DNA of 64,000 nt. Source: Aulostomus chinensis (lineage: Eukaryota; Chordata; Actinopteri; Syngnathiformes; Aulostomidae). Each line of letters begins with the position of its first letter. Position 1 is the stretch's first letter. The notes below the pieces were generated by a model. That model was given only the letters and a program-made list of their open reading frames with translations, did no database searches and was not told the origin of the DNA. The stretch is from NCBI GenBank assembly GCA_037954235.1, contig JBBMOA010000007.1:20610457-20674456 (forward strand), in the 5' to 3' direction. Positions 19,411-32,173 of this stretch are shown here, in pieces. Position numbers and translations under genes: made by a program.

Positions 19411-19455
<45 letters not shown>

Positions 19456-22400
19456 CACATTCTTCTTCTGTCTCACCACTCTGCTGCCCTACTCTTCTGT
19501 TGCTGTGATGGAGGCACTCTGTCTCGTTCAAATGACTCTCTGCAGGAAGGCACTCACAGGATTATGACAGTCCCCATGCCAGGGAACTGAACAATTTTGT
19601 CCCAATTGCCATTTAATTTGCAGATTAAGCAAATGAAAAGCCATTACATTGAATATTTGCAAGAGGCACAAAGGTCTTTTTTACTGCTGTGGCAGAAAAA
19701 AAAGACAAATAAAAAGAAGATGAAGCTGCTGTGTCTTTGCATCAGACGTGTAGTGCAAACTATGAGCTGTTCCCGTTCCAGTTTCACCATGGCGCTCACA
19801 TTTAGACTGTAATCAGGCATGTGCATTGTAAATCATTTAGCGATTGTCTAAAATTATTAAGCCTAATTACTAGCAGATGGAATACTTTATTTGCACTTGG
19901 GGTGGCAACAGAGAGTGCTGTGTGAGCAAGGATAATTAGAAAGTTGAACCCCATTGTTGTTAATTAGCATGAATCCAATCATTTAATTACCTTGATTCAG
20001 CTGAGGATTCTCTCTCAGGCAGATATCCAGACAGACAGAGAGTAAAATCCTGGAGGTATCACTAGATGTATCTCCTTGGTGGCTGGACATGATGCAACAG
20101 GTCTCTAAGCACACTGCACTTGATAGTTATTTAGCTAAATTAATCATCGGATCTCACTTCTGTGTGATTAGACTTAACTACCCCCCCATGTCTGTTAATG
20201 AGCACAACAGAGGGTAAACTTTACTAAAGCCAATTAGTGAAGATTATTTTAAATTTTTTGTGACCTTGTTCTGACAGGATACTCTCAGAAACGGCGACGG
20301 AGCTTGAGGGGTTTTGACGTCTTACAGAACATGCAAATAGGCCGACTCTGTGATGTCAGAGGTAGGAGCTTTTGACAGCCTCATATGTACACACACACAA
20401 AAATAAACATTCTATGCATAACTTTTTCCTCTTTCTTAAAGATCAAAATGTAGAAGTGATCTACATCTGTCCCCGCCATCTAGAAGAGGACTTCATGCAC
20501 TATTACAACAAACTCCTGAAGTGTGATGGAGCCTCAGTGGGGGCTGAAACCAGGACCTCATCCCGCAGACGCTATGTCATCCTCACACCTGAGGCTGTAG
20601 ATTATTTCCCAGTATGATCAATTCCATTTGAGTTCAGAGCTACTTGGATCATTATTGCACTGTAAACGCCTGTAGTTTGCTAGTTCTCCTCTAGAGGGTA
20701 TTAGAGGAGATTGTAACTGTAAATTCTTTTGAGAGCTGCACTTAATATTTGTCTTCCCCTTTTACTACTTTGAGATTGAACATCTGTGTTATTTTGTGTC
20801 TATATTGTTATACTTAATTACAATATATTTAATGGTTTCTGGCTGACGCTCACTAAAGATGGCTGGTTTAATTACTTGTTCATTCCATTTAACTGCTGCA
20901 TTTTTAGAATTTCTCTTTTGATTGCCTCAATCTGATGAAATTGCTATAGTAACCTTTTACATCCAGCCAATCTATCCATCTTTTTACATCCTTTTGCATT
21001 AGATTGAATGTGCACCATGACACGGTATTCTTCATTTATTTCTATTGATTTTCCTGCTGTTTTGTTGTTAAACTGTGCCAGACGTGTTGCTGAGATGAAT
21101 CACTACTACCCATGGCTGCCAGCGCATTCTGCCAGTGACAGAAGGGATAATTCCTTGTGGATCAAATAAATACAGATGTGAAGTAATTAGTTGTATTCCC
21201 AAGGAGCTCATTGCTAGTACACATTAAAGATGTGAAGGATAGGCGAAGCCTCCCATAGGCAGCTTTTATCAATTCAACCTGCTGGAATACAGGAGGTCAA
21301 AACCCTGCTGGCTGCTACAATAATAGATCCGTTGTGTGTGTACAGCTATAAATCAGGCCAAGAAACAATACTTGGAAGATACCCATCATTGCCTCAGCAT
21401 CTTTCTCCCCTCTTCTCCTCCAGACTCATAACATGTGCTTGTCCACACTGCTGAAGTACAGTCCACACACCCTGAAGCGCATTAAGAACCTGATTCAGGG
21501 GAAGCAGGCCTATATTGTAGGTGGAGTGGCACACGTGGATGACTTGGCAGTGGCTGATGAGCTGGGAGTACCAGTCCTGGGTCCTGAGCCAGATGTTGCA
21601 AAGCTCTATAGCACCAAGTCTGGAGGGAGGAGGATCTTCGCCGGGGCAGAGGTCGATGTGCCCCCTGGTCGAGGTGATATCTACTCACTAAACCAGGTCA
21701 GAGAGTAAACACAGACTCCATTACTGTACAAGGTCCTGGTAAACAAAAATAATATATTTAACCTCAAATCACGTTACTCTTCTGGTTTAGCTTTATGAAA
21801 CACTGGCTGAGCTTATGACTCAACACACTGATGTACAGCGTTGGCTCTTCAAGATGGATTCCGAGCATGGAGGCCGCGGTACTGCTTACTGTGACGTACG
21901 CCATCTTAGCTGCTATAGCTGGGCCCTGCGGGAACACCAACACTGTGCCGCTCAACTGTGGAACATGACATGGACTCAGGTAAACACTTGACTTACAGGA
22001 ATTTTCTCACTTTCATTAACTATAGACAGACTTCTGAAAGCATTTTTTCACATATATTCATTCTTTGTTTGATTACATTTGCCTAAATTTTCTGTTTCTG
22101 TTTGTAGTTTTGAAGACCTTAGTTCTTATTTCCTATTTCCGTTTAATGTGTATAACCTTTTACCTATTTCCTCCCTGATATTTTGACTATTATGCTCTGC
22201 ATATCTTGTTATTATTGGTACACACGTATACAAATGATAAATGAGCGACTTGAAGAACTTAACAGGTTAATATAACAGCACAGCTGGTTATTGAATTAGG
22301 ATTGTGCCCTTTGTTGCGCTTTGATGAAACAGTGTACTAGAGGGTTGGGTTTACCTCTACTGTAGAGTGTCCCAAAGGTCACCCCGGGGTCACACAGACC

Positions 22401-25400
22401 TCGTGTTTTAGCTTTCAGTAGGACATTTTTAATGTAACAGTCACCATGAAGATCTCTGTAGTATTTTGAGAATCTTCGCCATAGACACAAAACATTCAAC
22501 CAATACATAAGATATCTGGCATACACACACCGTTTTGTCAATTCTCTGAGGCTCTACTGACATCCTTGTTTAAGCCTTTAAAAAGGCCAGTTGTTTCTCC
22601 TCACATATTCATATTCTGAACCAAATGTTTTGCAGTGTCATAGTAATGACACACTGGCTTCGCCCGCATTACCAATGTCATACAGGTTCAAATACAATAG
22701 CATTACAGTTGAAATTCCAGCCGATTCTGGTGCTTTTATATACCTACTGTATGTACTGTGTCTTAAAATTCTGCAAAGAGAAACTCTGACTTTATTCCAT
22801 TATTCTTTAATTAATATCACTTTCTTCTCTAAAACAAAATCTGATTTAATCTCAAACCTTTTCAAACCAAATAAAAAACTGGACTTGATCATTACGAAGC
22901 TTTTCATTTGGTACAGTTGCAATGTGTGCACAGCTTCTGAGCCTCTGGCTCTTTTTTCCTCATATGCTTACAAAGTAGCCTTTGATTTTCTGTCATGTGT
23001 TAATTACCGTATTTTGCCATTTAACTGGGAGCTTTGTGTAAACTAATTACAGGCTAATGATTGTGGGCTTGGAGCACAACGATTTTACTTTTTATTCCAT
23101 TTGAAAGAACAGCAGTCATCTCAAACTTCTTATGGCTCACTGTTTTGTTCCCATTGGCTTGTTCTTTGATTCATGGTGTATGTGCAGTGCGGGGCTGTAA
23201 TTGTTGTGGCATTGGTGCTGTTAATTATGGCAGAGAGTGGCTGAGCCACAGCCAAGGTCCATAATGGTGGCTGAGGCAGCACAGGAAAGTAAATGGGGTT
23301 TGTTTCACCAGCTGGGGTCCTACGGAGAGGGAAGAGTGCCGAGGCCCCCAGTGTAGGCCGACAGCCTCGGGGCTTCTGGGCCATATGGACACAACACTTT
23401 AACTGGCCTTTATTATACACCTCGCTCTTTTAATCAAAGCAAAGCCCACATCCTGTGTTCCTCATTGCATGATGTTTTGTATTGCATTGTTTTCCCATAA
23501 AATATACTAATGACTTTAATGTGTTACAACAACCTTCTGCTGTTATCATCCTTTATAATGAAGATGGAACCTTGGTAAGTGCTGAAATGTTACAAAGGGA
23601 CGTTGTTGACTCAGACAAACCCACATGAATTTTTTTTTAATATTTTCTTGTTCTCTTCTTTGACAGTAGATGATGTTTTGCAGTTCATTTTATCAAACTC
23701 ATTTTCACTTGGCTGAAAGAAATGCCAGCCTTACTGATGTAATTCAGATACACGATTATGAATATTTTCATGAACTTAGGTGTTTGATAAATGCTGTAGC
23801 TATGTTATTAACATAGGAATCTAACTGATCTTCAATGAAATACAAATTAGTAAATCCAAAGATTAAAAAAAAAAAATTCACAATTTTAACAGTTTTTCAC
23901 TAAGAATCCAAAAAAATTAAACTGCATATATTACAAATATGTTTCACAGTTCATCAGAATCTATCTTTGGCAATTACTGAAAAAAAATAAACAATATATT
24001 TTTACTTCAAATGCTGTGCAATTTTTTTTTCTAATAATTTTTCAGAGGGTCTCTGCACAAGGACCTGACTCATAATAATAACATGTAGCCTTGCAGAATG
24101 ATACCAACAATCGGCTCCCTTCTGGCGATGCAAACGAAAGCCAAGGAGGAGGAGGAGGAGGAGGAGGAAGGAGGTGTGGGGCCCGTTGCCTGGAGCATGA
24201 TGTTTCAGGCTGCAGAAAGCCCCCAGGCCTCTTTACACAGAGAGAGGTTAAAGACATGTAGATCTGCACCCATGTGATGCCTGAAGGGGGCCATACACAC
24301 TCTTAAGCGCTCACACAGCTTCCGTATGGATCATTAGGCACAAGAGGGTAAAAATTACACCTAATAGCATCAACATATGGAGTTTTTCTTTCTGTCACGC
24401 TGTGTACAAACAGATCTTGAGCAACAACTTATTTAGGTTAAGTTTGTTAAAGAAATGGGTCATTTGATAATCACCACCACTGAAAAGGGTTAAAGGCTTT
24501 TTATACAGGTGTTTATGCTTCCATGAAGGAGCGTCAATATGTAACCAGATATATTCCACTAACAAGTCTTATTTTAAAGTCTAACCAGAAATGATGGCAG
24601 TTGGAGAACGACTTAATTTCAAATACATGTTTGTATTTTGTCTTTTCTTTTTTTTCTATGTACGAATAGTCATCAGATCCTCCACTTTTATATTCTCCTC
24701 CATGTAATAGAGAAACAGCAATCAAGGAAGAAGAGCAACATCTACTTTATTTATGGCCAGATTGCTCGGCTTGTGTGGACACCAAGCAAAGCCTGAATCC
24801 TATCACAGGGGACTGTACGCAGTTTAAGTCCAAATAATTTATTGCAAAATACCTCTCTTCCCTGTCTTCCTGTCCTGCTGTTTCTCTGAACTGCATAGGC
24901 AAAGTCCTGGGGTGAGCTTGCTCTTCCGTTGAAAATGACAACAGTTCCCTTACACTTTTTGACGCACCATTGTGTGCTTTATGGTTTGTATAGGGGGAAT
25001 CACTGTGTAGCATTTGACCTCGCCTCTTACACTACTTGAATATGATGATGGCAGTTTCATGACTGGAATATCAACAGCATAATCTCCAGTTCCGCCTCCA
25101 GTGAAGCCAGACACCATGTACTCAAATAACGCTCCGGATAGAGCGACAAAAGAAGAACAAAGAAGACATTATTTACATTCAGGATTTAGTTTGTTTTACA
25201 GCAGGTTGAAAAGGTGATAGTTCCACTTACTTTGCTGTGTATGACCAAGGAGGCAAATAATGCTGTTCACATTCTCATTTGGATTTTAAAATAAGGAAAT
25301 AAGGAATAAAACAAATGAGAGAGACGCTTCTGTCCACACTTAGAGTAAGAGTAAAAATACAGGGAGAGCAAGCTTGACTTTGACTCATATTTAAAACATT

Positions 25401-28400
25401 TTCTTTTGGTCAAACTAGTAAAGATCAGGAAAGTGAAAGAAAGAAACAAAACATCTTCAAATCGTAACTGAGGGTCAAGCTCAGATGAGAGGAGGACTCT
25501 GTGTCAGTAGCTAAATTTAAGATGGTTGTCAAACTGAACTGAGTTATGTTTGGGGGAAATGGTTTGGACAAAGAAGCGATCTTATTTTCCTTTCCTCTGG
25601 GTCCTTTGGATAATTATATGGTACAACCTTGCGGTTGTAATAAAAAAAAAAAACTTAACATGATGTGTAACATTCCATAGTAGTTTTATAACAATACATT
25701 TTGGTGGTTTAACAGTTTATTCGTCACACAATGTCAGAGGAAAGTATGAACTTGAGATGCCAAACCTAAAACAAAAGTTAGAAATTGACAGCGTAATTAA
25801 GTGCTGAAACTATTATGGCATTTCCTAGTTACAGAAACAAGGGTGATATCGATCCCAGTCAAGCACTGATTGATCCCCAGATAGATGGGGGGGGCTTAGG
25901 TATTCATCAGCTGCCTAGTGGAGAGAGTTGTTATTGAGGGCAGGTGCTGTCTCCGTGGCTGTGACTTAAAGCCATTAGACTCCTGAGGCCTTCTGATAAT
26001 AGGCTGTCACTCACAGATAGACCCTCCCACAGTAGCCATCGGACGCTCGCACAGAAATTGAAACAGCCACCAGAGGTCTACGGGATAACAAGCAGTTACC
26101 GGAGTCATCCGGATAACACCAGGGCACGTCCAATAATGTAGTCCACAACGTGAACTCTATGATAAAGTAATTCTGTTTCAATTTACAATAACAGAATAAT
26201 AATAATGCTTGATTATATATAAGCCTGCTAACTGCTGCAGTTTTTCTTGAGCATAATGAACTATCTTTTTCTCGTTGTGACGTGAGTAACACTTCTCTCT
26301 AACCCTAATTCAATGTTAACTTCCATCTGTTGTTCCATCGGTCTTTGCTGTAACCTGTTAAGTTAACATGAACACCACGATTCCTAAATGCAGGGTTAAC
26401 TAAGCATTAACTAACCATTATTTGCCATATTATTATTATCTTGCCATTAACTAACCATTATTAGTGTGCCATTATTGTAAAGAGTTACCAGTATTTCAAA
26501 GAATAAACTTGCAAAATGTGAGTGGATGATCTCAACCCTCTGTCTACAGGAGTCTGTACAGCTCAGATATTTGGAGGAGATCCCAGACTGGCTGGCTCGT
26601 TATGCCAGGCCTGTTAGAACGTCCTGCTTTCCAAACTGGACCTGCTTCCTGAAGACCTTCCTCAGGCAAGGTCGGCTCTCTAGTGTCCCTGAATGCTGTC
26701 TGCCTGTAAATAAATCCATTTGGAATAAGTTGGCAGTAATTTCCTTTCCTCCTTTGCTCCCAATTGTTGCATATGACATGTAACATCATTTTACTTGTCT
26801 TCAAACAGCTGCTAAGGTGCTGTATCATATGTCCAGGTGGTGTGGTGGAGGCCTTCCCCCCTTCAGACTGTGTCACATGTCTGACAGTAGATCTGCTGCT
26901 GGAGCCTGGTGGGGAGGTGACCATGCTCTCCTGTGGTGACCAGCTCCACAGCTCCAGTCAGCTAGAGGCTGTAGGTTCCTCCATCCCTCAGACCGCCATG
27001 AGTCCAGAAACCTTGTCCTCCATCTGCACACGTGTTGGCCGGGCCTGTCTGCAGCGCCTCATCATAGGCTACGTCTCAGTGGACCTGGCCACCTTTCTGA
27101 ACCGCAGCACTATGGAGCAGAAGGTGAGACACAGCCAGGGTAGAAGAGGGCTTTCAGTTGTGTTTGCCGTGTTGCAACATGTGGTGTCAAACTGCTCAAT
27201 TTCACCATATTGTAGGACCAAATCAATTTTTAGGCCAGATCAGGGATCCATAAGAGCAGATAGGGGCCTCTCTTACTGCTCCCCTGGGACCTTGAAAAGA
27301 GGCAATGCAAACTGTGGGCACGGGGACCAAATGTGTCACAAGAGCGTCTAATAAACTGTCAGGTCTTATTGTGTCAATACACTGATTCAACCATTTAAGT
27401 CTTGCCCTTTAACCTTACAATGCCGAGAAATTCTGCGGCACCCATCTCTCGGACAATAGGTCATTCTAAAGTGATTTGGTGGCTTCGCTGAGATGTGCTG
27501 TCAGGGTGAAACTCTGAGCTGGTTACCTGCAGCGCTCCACTGAAAATTGTTTTATTATGGAGTGAATGAGTATCATGGAGGTAGAAACCAGTGAAAGTTG
27601 ATCTCATTTGTCAGGATTAGCTGAAAGCTTCTTGATTTATGATACTGGAAATGGACTACTTTATGATGGTTTAACCTCTGCTCTTAGCATGTGGCTACAT
27701 TGACTGTGTATTGATTCAGAGTTGTAAAATTAAAAGGCTTGCTTATAATCCAGCACATATAACTCTAAGCCTTTATAATAGAGGGGAAAGCACTGAAGCT
27801 TCTTCACAGTTTCACAAAATTGTTTCAAGTGTTTAGATGCTTTTTTCCCTGCCTTATTTAATTTTCATAGGATTCCCAATAAAAAAGTAAAGTGGCTAAG
27901 AGCCTGTTTGCCACTAGAGGGTAGTATCTTATGGATTAGATATTAACATACCATGTGAACAACAGTGTTGAGACACTGACTTTCAAACTTGAATATATTG
28001 AATAAGGTTATCCTGAGCATTAACTAATCATTATTAGTTGGTTTCTCTAAAACCTAGAGTCCAGTCTGAAACAAGTTTGTTACATCTCAATATCTCATCA
28101 TAGACTAATTCTAAAGCTGTGTGCATTTCCTAAATGTATCACAAGGACAGAAGCCCTTCACCTTGACTGTTTAGAATTATACAATGACACCCTCAAAAAT
28201 TAATTTTCTATTTCAGTGTTTATCCCAAATTGAATGGGATTCGCTGACAGCATAATTAAGAATAGGCCATGAACAGTAGTGTGCACCACAATAGACGCAG
28301 GGAACATTAAAGACAGATCTCCCCACACGCAGAGCTCAGACAGAAGAGAGCCACATGGGCAAACCTGTCTGGATTTAAACATCAATTTAGATTCAAACCT

Positions 28401-31400
28401 GTTGCTAAAAGCTGCATACTTTATTTGATGGGAAGAAGTGGGTCACATATGTTTGCCCTTGTAGTCGTTCCTCACATTGTGGAACAGTGGGGCCCCAGCT
28501 GCAGCATCAGGGATTTTAATGAAAAACCAAGGCAATATAAAACAGGTACAATCCAGGCTTATATTTCCCACAGCTTTGTGAATAGCGACAATGGGACATT
28601 GGAGTTAGATTTTGTAGTCAGTCGAGTGAATGGGCTTGGTTGAGTTTGTCCGTCCAAGTATCAAGCTGATGCTTTGAGGCGGTGGTAGTGACAGATACCA
28701 CTGAGCTGTTACTTTATAGCTCAGTGTTGTTTCTATAATATCATCAATCACTCCTATAGAGCTTGGCTGCAATTTTAAACCTTTGTAGAATTAAATATCT
28801 ACTCAAACATTTTACGAATCATAAGAAAATCTTTGAACTTCAAGAGAAATACTGGCTACAATATATAACTCTGGCCTTCAAACTATGTGTTGAAATGTTG
28901 AGTACTTGATGCTGTAAAATGTTTTATTTTTCATTTCTTCAAGTCGCTCCTGAATTATTGAAAGGGCTTTTTTTGTATGAAGTGCTAATTTAAACATATA
29001 CATTACACTTTAAAGCTAAACTTTGCTATTATGTCACTTTGAACAGAAACATTAACACTTATTGCCCATGAATCAGTGTGTGCAGCCTCAAGCTAATACA
29101 TATTCTTCGTCACTTTATTCACCATATATTGGAATTTATTACAAAATAAAATATAGAAGAGAATTTTTACATGGACAGATTTCCACAAGCTAGTGAAGAT
29201 TAAGTGCTCAGGTTACAGCGACTGTGGGCTTCAGACAGGCAGCCATTTGCATTCAGTGGCAGGAGTGTTTAGTTTGACAAATAGGAAGAGAAAAAGGAGG
29301 CAGTCGACTGCCATTTAGTTATTAACAACTCCTTCGTCTGTGATTTATTTGCCACGTTTGAAGCGAGGGCATAGCTATTAGGTTATTATTGGGAAAATTA
29401 GCCCTGTTTAAGCAGAAGGCTACGACCATACCTGACCTCTTAATATACTTATAATGATGCCATTTACCATACATATCTGAAGTTAAACTAGCTCAGGGAG
29501 GGATCTACTTTCAAGTGTCATTCCACAACTGAATAACCAAATCTGTCGAGTATACGCTATTAACGGTGTTTCCCTTCACGCTGCCTCTCCATGTGGATAA
29601 TGCTGATGATTCTTCTCTATCAGGAACGGTTGGTGACACACTTCGGTGCTCCATTGTTGTGACTGAATCAGAATTATATTGTTTGTAGTGTAAGTTGATG
29701 TCTCTTTCTGCAGGTGTGGGCAGTTGATGTGGACCTGACGTACAGTGACCAGCTGGCCATGACACAGATGCTTCTGATGATGACTGGAGGAACGCTGAAT
29801 TTCTGCACAGGCTGTTTGGAAGTGTCTCTACCAACCCCAGAGAAATCCAGTCAACAAAAGATTACAGCCAAAGTACAATTTAATATCTGTTTATTATGGC
29901 AGTTTTTAGTGGTGGTCATTTTTTAAACATGATAAATAATTTTTGAGTGTTGTAATTATAATTGTTTTCCCAAAGCTACATATTTTTTTTTAAATTTTGT
30001 TATCAACAAGAAGATGAAATCAGATGGAGCCTTTAGTGAATAGCATTGCACATCTACAGTAATCACAAAGATAGATCAATGTTTTTCTCCTCATTTTTGT
30101 TAAATACAACTAAATACTGTAATTACGCGCTGAGCTCAATTGGTGTTTAGGTGCTGGATTCATTATCATTTTGATAGATGAGTCTAAATAATCAACACAT
30201 TAATAATTCATACCGGTTTCATTATGTATGCGTATGCATGCCTGAACACCTCATCAACCTGGTGGCAGGCCTTAAACAATAGGCTCCTTTTATTAGCATT
30301 ATGCCTGAGTTTACGCTTGTTAATCTGCGACTTGTATTATTTTATCAAACATTCATTTAGTTGGTGGCCTGGCGTCTCAGTTCAGCAGTTGAGCACCCAC
30401 AATGGTTAATGGCTTTAGCAGTAGCCATCATTTGGGGTCTGCATATTACAAACACAATTAAATCCCTGTTGGACACTTTTATTGTTGTGTGAGGTTCCTG
30501 TGTTTGACAAGCGCAAACACACAGCCATCACGGCAAATTATTGGCTAACTCCTGTGCTCACAGCGGCTTAGGCCTGCGCTTTTTGTCTCCCAAAGGTGCT
30601 TGAGAACCAGGAACAGTTTTATCCTCTTGAGCCCTGCCACTTTTAAATAATCAACCACTCCAGTGTTACTAATGACACATGCTCCGATTCCCTCTATTGT
30701 GCCGTTACGTCTTGTGCATAAGAATAGTAAAAGCACCACGTTCAGCAGAGCCTTTATATCAGACTGAATACAAACACTTGCAGTTTCAAAACTGTAGTTT
30801 CTTTGATTGGCATCGTACAATTAAGACCGACTTGTATTTGGCACGTCTTCTAAGCATTAATTGTTCCTCCCAGCAGTTAATTAAGAAAAGCCCAACAATT
30901 TACCACATGTGCCCTGCACTCATCATGTTTACTAATCACACACACTCCCCAAACTCAACAGTGACCCTAAGGACACGTTCATGGGGTCCAGTCATTTCAC
31001 CACCACCTAACTCGTGAGCTTGAACTGATTTAGTCCTAAACTGACTTGTATTGGTTTGTTTTTGCAGCCTCCTGTGGTTAATCATTATGCAGTTCTAGGG
31101 AGCCACTTGTTTCACTCCAACCTTTCCATGCTGTATCACAATGTTTTCTTCAAGATGTGCAAGGCTCATGGCATAGGATTTAACATGAAGGTAAAGCCTG
31201 TCAGAATAATCTGCTCAACATCTTTATACATGACGTATCCCTGGTTTATTCAACATGGTGTGAAGACAGCTTTATCTTTGACATTGTGTCTGTCACTGTT
31301 AAATTGCAGACGAAGCGAGGCACCGTCTTTGCTCTTTATGACAGCAGCGAGCGATGCAGGATTGGAATGATGTAGGTATTTCTTCATCTGTGTTAAACAG

Positions 31401-32135
31401 TTACAGGAGAAAGAATTACATTTGCTTCATATTTCTCTCAGGTAGAGCACAAGGTTGATAAAGGAGCTCCTCGGGATGATTATTTTAGAGGCTCAAGATG
31501 ACTCTTCAGACTTTGTAAATGTTACAAACTCTAGAATTTGCTAAGCAGAGGGTTGTTTAATAAATGTATCCCACAGTTGTTTTCATTTGCGCAGCGCTGT
31601 CACAGCTAAATCAAGCTGTGCTCATCCCCCCCCAATGGAGGATGTTGTCTGCTGAAACTTTCATTTACCCGCAACCATCAGATGAACAAGGTGATTGTTT
31701 CTTAGCTAGCGACATGGGGATCATTAGTAAACTCTTTTGTTTGGGGTGTCGTCAATAGAGCAGTCTCTGAGGATCTCCAGGGAGCCCTTCTGACCTTTGC
31801 CCGCAACCTGTCAGTCATTCATCAGGAAATATCATCCTCTAAAACGCAAGGAGAAACCAATTTCAAGGTACCATGTTAATGACTTAACGATCCCTCCTTA
31901 TCTATATCATGAAACTTGTATGGTGTCGAGCTGTCAGCCAGAATGTTTTCACGACTATAAGTGTAAACAGTTGAATTTAGTTATGTACTGTGATGAATAT
32001 ATGAAAAAGATATTTTTTGAGTTAAAACCTCCTTTCTTGTGTTTTTGGAAGGAGCTGATCAAGGATATTGAAGATGTTCTTCAGATGACTGCTCAGAACA
32101 AGCTGCAAGCGCTGGAGCGTAGAGCTGCTGTTTAG
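12999..32135 (+). CDS. iqch: iqch, IQ motif-containing protein H
   Basis: Calmodulin-binding sperm/cilia protein. 21 exons: 12999-13070, 13297-13416, 13512-13609, 13868-13943, 14171-14290, 16102-16198, 16466-16552, 16724-16920, 17006-17551, 19306-19372, 20278-20361, 20442-20611, 21424-21696, 21791-21979, 26550-26670, 26837-27123, 29714-29872, 31068-31190, 31310-31371, 31759-31867, 32052-32135. Sum 3141 nt, 1046 residues, all phases closing (human about 1027). Residues ~410-440 hold the IQ motif (VRIQSCWRAHQAR). The C-terminal half resembles an ATP-grasp/carbamoyl-phosphate-synthase fold: DDLAVADELGVPVLGPEP, the loop KSGGRRIF (residues ~643-650), QGGVVEAFPPSD, VWAVDVDLTYSDQLA. I see the fold only by motif; activity is not implied. 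The exon 15 donor is GTCGGC, weaker than usual, but the frame across it matches QGGV. The start is the first ATG of exon 1; a second in-frame ATG lies seven codons on. Confidence 0.95.
14291..16101 (+). other. iqch: iqch intron 5
   Basis: Holds a long (CA)n tract at 14461-14535 and otherwise AT-rich unique sequence. The open frames here (for example 15606-15842) have no family signature and no splice logic linking them to iqch. Confidence 0.7.
14461..14535. repeat. (CA)n microsatellite
   Basis: About 75 bases of CA repeat, with a GCACGCACGCGC start. Confidence 0.98.
17552..19190 (+). other. iqch: iqch intron 9, with GA repeat and TAATTA-rich block
   Basis: A short (GA)n run lies at 18286-18304. 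The part 18890-19130 is dense in TAATTA/TTAATT core sites (CATTAATTAGCACC, CTGTTAATTAAGCCTG, ATTGAATTAATTGTAAG, TTTAATTAAGG), as in vertebrate conserved non-coding elements. No coding exon between exons 9 and 10 was found. Confidence 0.6.
19191..19273. repeat. (TG)n microsatellite just before iqch exon 10
   Basis: Imperfect TG run of about 80 bases, ending 32 bases before the exon 10 acceptor boundary at 19306. It is complementary to the (CA)n run after the exon (see finding). Confidence 0.97.
19413..19451. repeat. (CA)n microsatellite just after iqch exon 10
   Basis: Perfect CA run of about 39 bases, starting 40 bases after the exon 10 donor. Confidence 0.97.
19452..20277 (+). other. iqch: iqch intron 10, TAAT-rich
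   Basis: The segment 19845-20010 contains repeated homeodomain-type cores (AAGCCTAATTACTAGC, GATAATTAGAAAG, GTTAATTAGCATG, CATTTAATTACC) and ordinary-complexity sequence between them. It looks like a non-coding regulatory block. No exon was seen. Confidence 0.5.
20612..21423 (+). other. iqch: iqch intron 12
   Basis: AT-rich unique sequence without exon, RNA gene or repeat that I can recognise. Confidence 0.6.
21980..26549 (+). other. iqch: iqch intron 14 (largest, 4.6 kb)
   Basis: No iqch exon is missing between exons 14 and 15, because the phase is 0/0 and the protein is continuous. Long open frames (22591-23046 and others) are AT-rich and family-free, so I treat them as chance. Stretches 23180-23420 and 24050-24300 have balanced composition unlike the AT-rich flanks, and may be conserved non-coding elements. 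A (GGA)n run lies at about 24146-24169. Confidence 0.55.
27124..29713 (+). other. iqch: iqch intron 16
   Basis: No exon between 27124 and 29713. Balanced-composition segments at about 28200-28640 and 29170-29420 stand out from AT-rich surroundings as candidate regulatory sequence. No recognisable repeat. Confidence 0.55.
29873..31067 (+). other. iqch: iqch intron 17
   Basis: Segment 30220-30480 (with TGCATGCCTGAACACC, CTTTTATTAGCATTATGCC, AATGGTTAATGG) and 30540-30900 look like conserved non-coding sequence by composition and TAAT content. No exon or repeat is recognised. Confidence 0.5.
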
Positions 32136-32136
32136 A

Positions 32137-32173
32137 CCCCCCCCCCCCCCACACACACACACACACACACACA
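32137..32173. repeat. C14 + (AC)n tract right after the iqch stop codon
   Basis: One base after the TAG of iqch there is a run of 14 C followed by about 23 bases of AC repeat, so the 3' UTR begins with a low-complexity tract. Confidence 0.97.

Noticed and set aside
22591..23046. 151-residue open frame in iqch intron 14
   Set aside because: Composition is AT-driven (many Leu, Ile, Phe, Ser, Asn), no homology signal, and iqch exons 14 and 15 are continuous without it.
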